Both the position numbers and the translations under genes were made by a program. This document shows, piece after piece, positions 7,835 to 16,135 of a stretch of 64,000 nt of DNA (positions are counted from its first letter, which is position 1; every line of letters starts with the position of its first letter). Source of the DNA: Alphaproteobacteria bacterium (GTDB taxonomy: Bacteria > Pseudomonadota > Alphaproteobacteria > Acetobacterales > Acetobacteraceae); contig VGDM01000010.1 of the NCBI GenBank assembly GCA_016869715.1, positions 1 through 64,000 on the forward strand. The letters run 5' to 3'. Under the pieces are notes generated by a model. The model saw only the letters and a program-made list of their open reading frames with translations. It made no database searches and was not told the origin of the DNA.

Positions 7835-9481
7835 ATGAAAACCGCCCCTGATCCCGTCACCCTCTCGGTCCTCGATAACCGTTTCCGCGCCATTGTGGAG
7901 GAAATGGGGGAGGCGATGCTGCGCACCGCCTATTCGCAAATCCTGAACTCGTCGCGCGATTTCTCCATTGCGCTATGCGATGCGGAAGCGCGGCTAGTGG
8001 CGCAGGCGGATCACATTCCGGTGCATGTCGGCGCCATGCCCTTCGCGGTGCAAGCGGTGCGCGATGCCTTTGGCAATAGCGTGCGCGAAGGCGACATCTA
8101 TCTGTTGAACGACCCCTATCATGGCGGGTCGCATTTGCCGGATTTGACCGCCATTGTGCCGGTCTTTACCGAAGGGCGTTTGGTATTCTGGTCGGTGGTG
8201 CGCGCGCATCATACGGATATCGGTGGCGCCACCCATGGCGGCTATAATCCGGGTGCTACCGAGATTTGGCAGGAAGGCTTACGTGTACCGCCCATTCTTT
8301 TGGGCCAAGGGCGCCTGCCGCGCGAAGACCTTGTGCGAATGATCATCACCAATACGCGCCTCGCGCGTGATGTGCGTGGTGATCTGATGGCAATGATCGG
8401 CGCCGCGCATCTTGGTGAAAAGCGCCTGCTTTCGGTGCTGGCGCGTTATGGCGTGGATACCACCGTGGCAGCGGTGGATGCCATCTTGAAGCTTGCCGAA
8501 GCGCATACGCGGCGCATCATTTCCACCTGGGCCGATGGCACCTGGCTGGGCGAGGCGTTTTTGGATGATGATGGCTTTGGCGGCAAGGATATCGCCATTC
8601 GCGCGCGCGTCACGAAACAGGGCGATCATCTGATCGTGGACCTCACGGAAAGCGCGCCGCAGACACCTGGCTTCGTCAATTCATCGTATCCCAACATGGC
8701 GAGTGCGGTGCGCATGGCGCTTGCCTTTCTGCTCGATCCTGAAGTCGCGAAGAATGATGGCTGCTTCCGCCCGCTCACCATCAAGGCGCGCGAAGGCACG
8801 GTGGTTTGGGCCGCAGAAGGCGCACCGGTCACCATGTGCACGTCGCATTGCTCGAATGAGATTGTGGAGGCGGTGGTGAAAGCCCTCGCCAATGCCTGCC
8901 CGGATCGTGCGATGGGCGGCTGGGGCCGGCGTTTTCGTGTCGCGATCAAGGGGCGCGATCCGCGCAGGCCAGGGCGCTTTTTCGTCTGGCACATGTTCCA
9001 TGCGCGGCCAGGTGGCGGCGCTTCCTCGAGTGGCGATGGCTGGTCCACGGCCGGCGAATGGCATTCCGCCGGTGGATTGAAGTTCGGCAGTGTGGAAATG
9101 GCGGAAGCGCGTTTCCCGCTGTATTTCGCGCGACATGAATTTCGCCCCGGCAGTGCGGGGGATGGCGCCTATCGCGGCGGGCTTGGCGGCGATTTGCTGC
9201 TGAAGCTCGAAACCGATGGCCCATCAGTGGCGAACACCGCCGGTGATGGCGTGCGTTACGGCGCGGCGGGGATGCTCGGCGGCAAGGATGGCGCACCACA
9301 CCACTACCGGCTGGAACGCGCCGATGGCAGTGCGCGGGATTTGCGCACCAAGGAAGTCGGCATTCCGCTTTCGCCGGGGGATCAGCTGCATGTGCTCTCC
9401 GGCGGCGGCGGCGGTTGGGGACCACCAGGCAAACGTGATCCTGCGGCGCGCGCGGCTGATGCGGCGGAGGGTTTGGTATGA
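7835..9481 (+). CDS. hyuB: Hydantoinase B / 5-oxoprolinase-type subunit
   Basis: 548 residues from ATG 7835. The frame stays open further upstream, but that stretch lies over the divergent gene and has no family similarity. The start MKTAPDPVTLSVLDNRFRAIVEEM is typical of HyuB, followed by the blocks LNDPYHGGSHLPDL and HHTDIGGATHGGYNPGATEIWQEG, which are rich in His and Asp for metal binding. It pairs with HyuA as an ATP-dependent amidohydrolase of hydantoin- or oxoproline-like rings, or acts as a carboxylase-type enzyme such as acetone carboxylase relatives. The stop overlaps hyuA by ATGA. The ring substrate is not known. Confidence 0.88.
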   Translation: MKTAPDPVTLSVLDNRFRAIVEEMGEAMLRTAYSQILNSSRDFSIALCDAEARLVAQADHIPVHVGAMPFAVQAVRDAFGNSVREGDIYLLNDPYHGGSHLPDLTAIVPVFTEGRLVFWSVVRAHHTDIGGATHGGYNPGATEIWQEGLRVPPILLGQGRLPREDLVRMIITNTRLARDVRGDLMAMIGAAHLGEKRLLSVLARYGVDTTVAAVDAILKLAEAHTRRIISTWADGTWLGEAFLDDDGFGGKDIAIRARVTKQGDHLIVDLTESAPQTPGFVNSSYPNMASAVRMALAFLLDPEVAKNDGCFRPLTIKAREGTVVWAAEGAPVTMCTSHCSNEIVEAVVKALANACPDRAMGGWGRRFRVAIKGRDPRRPGRFFVWHMFHARPGGGASSSGDGWSTAGEWHSAGGLKFGSVEMAEARFPLYFARHEFRPGSAGDGAYRGGLGGDLLLKLETDGPSVANTAGDGVRYGAAGMLGGKDGAPHHYRLERADGSARDLRTKEVGIPLSPGDQLHVLSGGGGGWGPPGKRDPAARAADAAEGLV

Positions 9482-11532
9482 CCTATCGTATCGGCGTCGA
9501 TGTCGGCGGCACTTTCACCGATGTGGTCTGTGTCGCCGCGGATGGCACCACAACGCTCGCAAAGGCGGCCAGTACGCCGGCGGACCAATCGGAAGGCGTG
9601 GTTGCCGGGCTTGCGGTTCTCGCGGAAACGCTTGGCGTCACGCTGGCCGATCTGCTGCGCCAGACGGAACGCATCGTGCATGGCACCACGGTCGCAACCA
9701 ATGCCTTGTTGGAACGCAAGGGGGCGAAGATTGCGATGCTCACCACGGAAGGGCATCGCGATGTGATTGAAATGCGGGAAGGTCTCAAGCCCGAACGCTA
9801 CAATATGCGCCTGCCCGCCGCACCCGCGCTGGTGCCGCGCCGTTTGCGGCTTGCGGTACACGAAAGGCTGCGCCCGAATGGGCGGGTGGAAGTGCCGCTG
9901 GATCACGCTTCGCTTGACGCCGCGATTGCACAATTGCGCGCGGAAAAGGTTGAAGCGGTCGCGGTATGTTTCCTCCATTCCTGGCGCGATGCGCGGCATG
10001 AAAACGCGGCAGCCGAGGCTTTGCGCGCGGCCTTGCCTGGGGTTTTCATCACGACATCGGCAGAAGTTCTGCCGCAGATCAAGGAATTTGAGCGTTTCTC
10101 GACAGCAGCGGTGAATGCCTATGTGGGCCCCATTGTCGCACGCTACCTGGCGCGGCTGCGCGGGCGGGTGGAACAGGCGGGCTATGGCGGGCCGGTATTC
10201 GTTATCCTCTCCCATGGTGGCGTGGCGCCGGCGGAAGAAGCGGAGCGCTTGGCAGCAGGCACGGCGCTATCCGGCCCGGCGGGCGGTGTGGCGGCAGGTG
10301 TTGCCTTGGCGGAACGCGGCCTCGGGCAGGATCTGATCACTTTCGATGTTGGCGGCACCTCCACCGATATTGCGTTGATCCAGGAAGGCGATGCCGCACT
10401 TGGGCGAGGCCGCGATGTGGCTGGCGAACGCATCGCCCTCGAAAGCCTGGATATCGTGACCCTTGGCGCGGGTGGCGGTTCCATCGGCCATGTTGGCGCG
10501 GGCGGTACCTTACAGGTTGGCCCGCGCAGCGCTGGCGCCGTGCCGGGGCCGGCGGCCTATGGGCAGGGCGGCACGGAACCGACGGTGACGGATGCCAATC
10601 TGGTGCTGGGCTATCTGGATGCCGGAAATTTCCTGGGCGGCAAACGCGGGCTCGATATGGCAGCGGCGGAACGCGCTTTCGCGACACTCGGCGCCAGACT
10701 TGGGCTTGATGCCATGGCAGCGGCAGCGGGCGTGCATAGGCTGGCGAATATCCGCATGGCGGATGGGATTCGCGTGGCGACGGTCAGGCGCGGCGTTGAT
10801 CCGCGCGATTTCTGCTTGCTGGCCTTTGGTGGCGCGGCGGGGCTGCATGCCAGCGCGGTGGCGCGGGAGTTAGGCATGCGGCGCGTGGCGGTGCCCTTCT
10901 TCGCCGCCGGGCTTTCCGCCTGGGGCATGCTGCATACGGATTTGCGGTACGAGATGGCGCGCAGCGAATTGAACACGGACGGCATGCCGGATGATGAGGC
11001 GCTGCGCGCCATTTGGGCCGCCTTGGAAAAGGAAGGTCGCGCGCGCGTCGCCCGTTGGTTTGGCGGCACGGTGGAAACACGCCGTGCTGCGGATATACGC
11101 TACGGCGAACAGGTTTTTGATATCGCCGTGCCGCTTGATCATGTCGCCTGGGAAGGGGCAGGGCTTGCTGATCGGCTGCGTGATGCTTTTCACGCGCGGC
11201 ATGAGGCGCTGTTCACCTATGCACTACGGCAGGAAGAGGTGGTGCTGGTGAATGCCAGGCTGGCGGTGATTGGCCGCTTGCCGCCGATGCCGGCTCCCGC
11301 AGGCACGGCAGCGGGCGCCATGGTGACGCCGCGCGGTGCTCGGCGCATCATGCTGGAAGGCGGCGTGCCCGAGGTGCCGGTTTATGATTTCGCTGCACTT
11401 GGCGCGGATCAGCTGGTGGCGGGGCCAGCGATTGTGGAAAGCGATACCACGACCGTGCTGTTGCTGCCCGGTGATTCGGCACGGATGGATGCGCGCGGGT
11501 GGTTGGAGATGACGCTGCCGGAACAGGCCTAA
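9478..11532 (+). CDS. hyuA: Hydantoinase A / 5-oxoprolinase-type ATP-binding subunit
   Basis: 684 residues, normal for HyuA. The N-terminal actin-like ATPase motif RIGVDVGGTFTDVV (4-17) is followed by HGTTVATNALLERKGAKIAM, SGPAGGVAAG and the second phosphate motif TFDVGGTSTDIAL, then GAGGGSI. It supplies ATP hydrolysis to the HyuA/HyuB enzyme. Translational coupling to hyuB through a 4-bp overlap indicates a stoichiometric complex. 5-Oxoprolinase, N-methylhydantoinase and acetophenone carboxylase subunits share this architecture, so the specific reaction is open. Confidence 0.88.
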   Translation: MTYRIGVDVGGTFTDVVCVAADGTTTLAKAASTPADQSEGVVAGLAVLAETLGVTLADLLRQTERIVHGTTVATNALLERKGAKIAMLTTEGHRDVIEMREGLKPERYNMRLPAAPALVPRRLRLAVHERLRPNGRVEVPLDHASLDAAIAQLRAEKVEAVAVCFLHSWRDARHENAAAEALRAALPGVFITTSAEVLPQIKEFERFSTAAVNAYVGPIVARYLARLRGRVEQAGYGGPVFVILSHGGVAPAEEAERLAAGTALSGPAGGVAAGVALAERGLGQDLITFDVGGTSTDIALIQEGDAALGRGRDVAGERIALESLDIVTLGAGGGSIGHVGAGGTLQVGPRSAGAVPGPAAYGQGGTEPTVTDANLVLGYLDAGNFLGGKRGLDMAAAERAFATLGARLGLDAMAAAAGVHRLANIRMADGIRVATVRRGVDPRDFCLLAFGGAAGLHASAVARELGMRRVAVPFFAAGLSAWGMLHTDLRYEMARSELNTDGMPDDEALRAIWAALEKEGRARVARWFGGTVETRRAADIRYGEQVFDIAVPLDHVAWEGAGLADRLRDAFHARHEALFTYALRQEEVVLVNARLAVIGRLPPMPAPAGTAAGAMVTPRGARRIMLEGGVPEVPVYDFAALGADQLVAGPAIVESDTTTVLLLPGDSARMDARGWLEMTLPEQA

Positions 11533-11645
11533 GCGCACCTTCAGCGCAAGGGCACTGGCGGCGGCAAAGGCTGCGCCGGCGCGGCGGGTGCTTCGGGGGC
11601 CGGTGTCGCCGCCGTTTCCGGCTTGTCGGTGGCGATGTTTTCACC

Positions 11646-11942
11646 CTACCGCGCGGTCCATTGACCTGCGCTTTCCAATTGCCGGCCAGTCCAATTCATG
11701 GCGCGCCCAAAGGCCGAGCTGGTCTCCTCTGCCGCCTTCCCGAGCGCTGCACCGGCGCGTTCACCCAAGCTAGGTTCGGCAGGGGCTGCGGCTGGGGCGG
11801 TGACTTGTGGTGCGGGCACCGTGACGGCAGGTGCATCTCTGGCCGCCTGGGCACCAGGCGCAACCGGCACGGGCGGAGGCAGGCTTTGTGCCAGGCTGGC
11901 GCCGCCAAACCCAAACAGAAAGACGAAAATCAGATGATACAC
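11646..11942 (-). CDS. Small exported Pro/Ala-rich protein with an in-frame amber stop before its C-terminal tail
   Basis: 98 residues from GTG 11942-11940, with GGAG 8 nt upstream. The N-terminus VYHLIFVFLFGFGGASLAQS is a signal peptide with a plausible cleavage after LAQ. A Pro/Ala/Val-rich linker and an amphipathic segment ending MNWTGRQLESAGQWTAR follow. The stop is TAG at 11648-11646. The same frame continues without interruption for 34 more codons (GENIATDKPETAATPAPEAP onward) to TGA at 11543-11541, and the extension has the same Pro/Ala-rich style. It may be a truncated gene, a sequence error, or simply a fortuitous frame. No function is recognised. Confidence 0.5.
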   Translation of the reverse strand: MYHLIFVFLFGFGGASLAQSLPPPVPVAPGAQAARDAPAVTVPAPQVTAPAAAPAEPSLGERAGAALGKAAEETSSAFGRAMNWTGRQLESAGQWTAR

Positions 11943-11974
11943 GCGCGCCGCTCCAGAGGATTTCCTTATCCCCG

Positions 11975-12889
11975 TCACCCTAGCACCAGCATCACCCAAA
12001 AGGGCAATGTCAGGATGGAAGCGATATGCTCGGTGGTGGTGATCGCGGCCATCAACTTCGCATCGCCACCCATGGCGCGCGCCATGACATAGGAAGTGGC
12101 CGCCGTTGGTAGCGCCATGAAAATCACCGCCGCCGCCAGCGGCAAGGGCGGCAGGTCAGCAAATGTTCCCAAACCATAGGTAATGGCCGGCATGCCCACC
12201 AGCTTCAGAACGCCCGTCAGCGCCTGGGTTGGCACGCGGTCAGTAAAACTCTCCCAGGATAGCGCCGCACCAACACATAACAGGCCAAGGGCCACTGAGG
12301 CGCGACCGAGCGTTTGAATGGTTGGCTTCACGCCGGGCGGAAAGCCGCCAAGGGCAGCGATGGTGAAGCCCAGGATGCAGGCGATGATCAGCGGGTTGAG
12401 GATCAATTGCCGCAGGATCGTGAGCGGTTTTGGTCGGCCCAAGCTGCCATCCATGGCGAAGGCAAGCGTGGTCATGCTTTGCACAAAGGGTACGATGATG
12501 CCGGTGGCAACGGCGCCAAAGCTGATGCCTTCGGCGCCGAAAATCGCACCCACAATCGCAAACCCCATCAGATTGTTGAAGCGAATCCCGCCCTGGAGGA
12601 TAGACGTCATGGCCGCATGCCCATGCCCCATGGTGCGCGACAGCAGCACGGAAATCAGCGTGCCGGTGGCCAGCGCGCCCCAAATGGTGAAGGCCATGGC
12701 GCCGAGTGGCAGGCTTGCGGGATCAAGCGCGGCGAGGGCAGAAAGGATCAGGCTCGGCAGCAGCACCCAATAGATCAGCTTTTCCATGCCCGCCCAAACC
12801 GCATCTGTGGGCAGCAGAATGCGGCGCAGCAGCGCACCAAGGGCTAGTAGCGTAAAGGCCGGCACAAAGGCATCAAGCCAAAGGTTCAT
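11975..12889 (-). CDS. AEC family transporter (auxin efflux carrier type)
   Basis: 304 residues with about ten hydrophobic segments split into two five-helix halves by a central loop around FAMDGSLGRPKPL. This is the plan of bacterial AEC permeases, which export organic acids such as malate or malonate and belong to the BART superfamily. RFNNLMGFAIVG in the first half and the glycine-rich second half fit the family. It follows the small exported protein's start on the same strand with overlap, so the two may be independently transcribed. The substrate is not predictable. Confidence 0.82.
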   Translation of the reverse strand: MNLWLDAFVPAFTLLALGALLRRILLPTDAVWAGMEKLIYWVLLPSLILSALAALDPASLPLGAMAFTIWGALATGTLISVLLSRTMGHGHAAMTSILQGGIRFNNLMGFAIVGAIFGAEGISFGAVATGIIVPFVQSMTTLAFAMDGSLGRPKPLTILRQLILNPLIIACILGFTIAALGGFPPGVKPTIQTLGRASVALGLLCVGAALSWESFTDRVPTQALTGVLKLVGMPAITYGLGTFADLPPLPLAAAVIFMALPTAATSYVMARAMGGDAKLMAAITTTEHIASILTLPFWVMLVLG

Positions 12890-12898
12890 ACGCGCTAC

Positions 12899-13480
12899 TC
12901 AGCCTCTGCTGCCGGGGGCGGTCCAGGGGGGCGGATTGGGCGCGCGGGCCAGCACTTCCAGACAGGCCGATTCGGTCAGGCGCCGGGCGCCAAAGGCCCT
13001 GGCCGCTACATGGGCCAAAACCAAGCGCGACGCTTCGGCAAAGAACACCAAATCCAGCCGACAATCAGCTGCCTGATAAAGCCAGATCTCAGCTTCACCT
13101 TCACGCCGGCGCAAGGCGGGCTCGCCAAGGGCAGAGATCACGGCTTCGGGCTCTCGTCACTGCAAGGCGCTGGCCGCGGCGAGTGGGTTGGCACCCTGGC
13201 GGCGCGGAGCACTGGCGCTGCTGGGCGGCGGCGGCAAGGGCGCGGGGTGTTCAGTTTGCGGGGCGTCTGGCGCAGATGGCGGACCAAGCGCCGCCAAGCT
13301 TGCCCTTGTGTCTCGCAACGCCTGTTCCAGGCCAAGCCTTGCCCCCTCGGCATCGGATTTGCCCCAGGCGGGGGTGAGCAATAGCGCCGCCACGGCCAGC
13401 CCAGCGGCGCCAAGGTGAGTCGCCCGCGGCGCCATGCGGCGCTGCGCCGACGGGACTGCTGGCCTCGGCCTCTGGCGCAC
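12899..13480 (-). pseudogene. Exported small-protein gene split by an in-frame TGA
   Basis: One continuous minus-strand frame from about 13480 (or ATG 13435) to 12899, interrupted only by TGA at 13159-13157. Upstream of the stop are a signal peptide (THLGAAGLAVAALLLTPAWG) and a Pro-rich linker ending ANPLAAASALQ. Downstream it resumes at once as REPEAVISALGEPALRRREG, then EIWLYQAADCRLDLVFF, resembling alphaproteobacterial proteins with an LGxPxxRRxEG...WxY...CxLDxF core. Changing TGA to GGA would give an intact LQGREPEAV junction. It follows the bactofilin gene by 11 nt. It is a pseudogene unless the stop is a sequencing error. Function is unknown. Confidence 0.6.
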
Positions 13481-13491
13481 GCGGCGCCAGA

Positions 13492-14112
13492 TCAGGAATC
13501 GCTTGACTCGACCATGCGCACCGGCGGCGCCACTGCCATCGGCGTGGCGGCAGGTGCTTCGGTGATCATTTCCATACGCCCAGTGAGCTGCCCGCCTTCT
13601 TCAACAGAAAGGCGGCGGCACCGCGCTACACCCAAAACTCGGCCCGTGGCACGGATGATGAGGCTGCCGGTTGCAGTCAAAGTACCGTCAAACACGCCAG
13701 CGATATCGGCATCTTCCACCTGAACCTCACCCTTGAAGACGCCGGAATGGCTGATGGCCAATTCCTGGCACTGCAAAAGCTGGCTTTCCATCGTGCCTTC
13801 AACGACGATGCGCTCAGCCTCCGTCACGCTGCCCTGGATGCTGATGCCCTTGCCCACCTGCAGGACGCGCTTTTCACCAGCCTCGGCCCGACCCGTCGGA
13901 CGCCCTGCACCGCCGGCTGTAACTGGGCGTGCGGCAGGCGATGGGGCAATATTCGGTTTGGCCGACAAGGCCGCTGCGCTGGCTGCCGGCGGCACCAATG
14001 CCGCAGGCCGGAAGGGCGGCACCGCCAGATCGGGGTCGCGCGCTGTTGGCACGCTGCTGGGCTCCGGTGCTGGCGGAGTCGTGCCTTCATCCTTGCGGCG
14101 GAAAAGCGACAT
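13492..14112 (-). CDS. Bactofilin (polymer-forming cytoskeletal protein)
   Basis: 206 residues. A short basic start (MSLFRRKDEG) and a disordered Pro/Ala-rich region to about residue 80 precede a bactofilin core with the repeated beta-helix pattern: KGISIQGSVTEAERIVVEGTM, QLLQCQELAISHSGVFKGEVQ, EDADIAGVFDGTL, TGSLIIRATGRVLGVARCRRL. Bactofilins polymerise without nucleotide and scaffold cell-wall or morphogenesis enzymes at the membrane. The long N-terminal linker is characteristic of membrane-associated alphaproteobacterial members. The next gene downstream, 11 nt away, is the broken exported protein gene. Confidence 0.88.
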   Translation of the reverse strand: MSLFRRKDEGTTPPAPEPSSVPTARDPDLAVPPFRPAALVPPAASAAALSAKPNIAPSPAARPVTAGGAGRPTGRAEAGEKRVLQVGKGISIQGSVTEAERIVVEGTMESQLLQCQELAISHSGVFKGEVQVEDADIAGVFDGTLTATGSLIIRATGRVLGVARCRRLSVEEGGQLTGRMEMITEAPAATPMAVAPPVRMVESSDS

Positions 14113-14210
14113 CTTGGCCCCCTTGATGATTCGCGTTACTGATCTGGTGAGCTAGCATATGACTCTGCCGCGCCACAACGGGCGAAAATAGGTTATCCCC
14201 CGTTTTCTGG

Positions 14211-14903
14211 TTATGCACTCGGAAATTTATCGAAGCCGGCCAAGCCGCGGATCAGCAACTGCGCCGCCGTCGCAATGCCAATGATCGGCAACAATAAATT
14301 CACCACCGGGGCTATCGCCATCAAAGCCACTACAATGCCAGGCGACCAACCCTGCCAGCGCAGCCGCTGCCAGGCGATGCGCGAATTCGCCAGGTTCATG
14401 CGCCTGAGCGCCACTTCCCGCAGCAGCCCCGCGCCAAGCCCATGGGCCGCAAGCAGCAAGGCCAGCAGCGCGCCAAAAACGGGGATGAAGAACAGCGGCA
14501 GCAGCAGCATTTGCAGCGCCAGTAATTTCACGCCGAACCAGGGCCCATGCTCCAACTGCGCCAGCGCCGAAGCACCCAAAGGCGCCGCTAGTCCCGGGTA
14601 ATGCCGCCGTTCCTCCGCACCCGCGATGCTATCCGTGAACAGGGACGCAATACCAAGTGCCACGGGCAGAAATAGCCACCAGCCCAGGAACACCCCCGCC
14701 GCCGCGCCGCCCGCCTGGGTGATCCAGGAAAGCCATTCCGGCCCGCCCGACGGTGCCCAACCCGCCAGCCAGGCCGCCAAACCAATCAGCCCCGCCACCG
14801 CCAAAGCCGCCCCCAGCACGCTCAGGATGAGCGGTAGACGAAAGGCAGGGTCACCCAATTGGCGAAAGGCGAGGGAAAGCGCTTGCGGCATGGTGGACGC
14901 CAC
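14211..14903 (-). CDS. EI24-domain (CysZ-like) integral membrane protein
   Basis: 230 residues. Several long hydrophobic segments are separated by short loops, including SLFTDSIAGAEERRHYP, the loop where EI24/CysZ family members carry a conserved V-A-x-x-E-E-like stretch. The C-terminal part has NLANSRIAWQRLRWQG followed by a membrane hairpin. EI24-domain proteins include the sulfate transporter CysZ. Many alphaproteobacterial members stand alone with unproven roles, and no sulfur genes are next to this one. It is divergent from adenosine kinase with about 50 bp between starts. Confidence 0.75.
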   Translation of the reverse strand: MASTMPQALSLAFRQLGDPAFRLPLILSVLGAALAVAGLIGLAAWLAGWAPSGGPEWLSWITQAGGAAAGVFLGWWLFLPVALGIASLFTDSIAGAEERRHYPGLAAPLGASALAQLEHGPWFGVKLLALQMLLLPLFFIPVFGALLALLLAAHGLGAGLLREVALRRMNLANSRIAWQRLRWQGWSPGIVVALMAIAPVVNLLLPIIGIATAAQLLIRGLAGFDKFPSA

Positions 14904-14952
14904 CCCCGCCCAAGGCTAATCCCGCCGCAACCTTTCCCCGGAGCGCCCGCCC

Positions 14953-15963
14953 ATGACCCCCCCCAGCCTTGATATTCTTGGCATCGGCAATGCCATTGTG
15001 GATGTGCTGGCGCGTGCCGAGGACAGCTTCATCGCCGGATATGGCATGGCGAAGGGCGGCATGGCGCTGATTGGCAGCGACCAGGCGGAGGCAATTTACG
15101 CTGCCATGGGCCCAGGCATTGAAAGCAGCGGCGGGTCCGCGGCCAATACCTGCGCCGTCGCCGCAGGGCTTGGCGCCAAGGTCGGCTATCTGGGCAAGGT
15201 CGCGGATGATGGCCTCGGCCAGGTGTTCCGCCATGACATTACTGCCGCCGGGGTCGCTTTCCCCACACCCCCCTTGGCCGGCGGTGCCCCCACCGCGCGC
15301 TGCCTGATCCTGGTATCCCCCGATGGTCAGCGCACCATGAATACCTTTCTTGGCGCCTGCGTGACCTTTGGGGAAGCGGATCTGGACCCTGCCGCCATTG
15401 CCAGCGCGCGGATTGCCTATCTGGAGGGCTATCTTTTTGACCCACCCGCCGCCCAAGCTGCCTTCCGCGCCGCCGCGCGCATCGCCCATCAGGCCGGGCG
15501 GCAAGTGGCGATCACGCTATCCGACCCGTTCTGCGTGGGCCGCCACCGCGCTGCCTTCCGCGCCTTCATTCGCGAAGAAGCCGATATCGTCTTCGCCAAT
15601 GAGGCCGAGATTTGCGCCCTTTATGAGACCGAGGATTTCGACAGGGCGGCTGAGGCGGTGCGCGCCGAAGTGGCCATTGCCGCGCTGACCCGCAGCGAAA
15701 AGGGCAGCCGCATCATCGCGGGCAGCGAGACCCATGAAATCCGCGCCGAACCGACCAGGCTGGTGGATAGCACGGGTGCGGGGGATGCCTATGCTGCCGG
15801 CTTCATGGCGGCGCTGACCCGCGGCCTGGCTTTGCCCGAATGCGGCCGCTGGGGCAGCATTGCGGCGGCCGAGGTGATTTCCCATTTCGGCGCGCGGCCT
15901 CAGGCCGATCTTGCAGCGCTGGTGGGCGCCAAGTCCGGCGGGGTGGCGGCGGCGCTTGGGTAG
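14953..15963 (+). CDS. Adenosine kinase, PfkB carbohydrate kinase family
   Basis: 336 residues. It phosphorylates adenosine to AMP in purine salvage. The alphaproteobacterial adenosine kinase opening LDILGIGNAIVDVLARAED is visible, along with the PfkB GGSAANT motif (about 59-65) and the C-terminal anion-hole/catalytic motif DSTGAGDAYAAGF at about 272-284, whose GAGD Asp is the general base. NTFLGAC is also typical. It is likely cytosolic and monocistronic, with typA about 170 bp downstream on the same strand. A broader ribokinase specificity cannot be fully excluded. Confidence 0.88.
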   Translation: MTPPSLDILGIGNAIVDVLARAEDSFIAGYGMAKGGMALIGSDQAEAIYAAMGPGIESSGGSAANTCAVAAGLGAKVGYLGKVADDGLGQVFRHDITAAGVAFPTPPLAGGAPTARCLILVSPDGQRTMNTFLGACVTFGEADLDPAAIASARIAYLEGYLFDPPAAQAAFRAAARIAHQAGRQVAITLSDPFCVGRHRAAFRAFIREEADIVFANEAEICALYETEDFDRAAEAVRAEVAIAALTRSEKGSRIIAGSETHEIRAEPTRLVDSTGAGDAYAAGFMAALTRGLALPECGRWGSIAAAEVISHFGARPQADLAALVGAKSGGVAAALG

Positions 15964-16135
15964 GCGCTGAAGTTTCACACGCTTTTCTCTGGCTTTTTTC
16001 GGCGCGACCCCCTATCTCCCCGCCATAACGATACGCCTGGATGGAAACCACCGCCCGCCCCCAAGCCCTGGGAGCCGGGTTGGTGGCGTTTTTGCCGGGC
16101 TCCTTCACCCCGATTTTCGATCTCTCAGGTGTTCC

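Noticed and set aside
16062-16115. Hairpin in the adenosine kinase-typA interval as a terminator
   Set aside because: The stem has a bulge, the loop is long and no T run follows.
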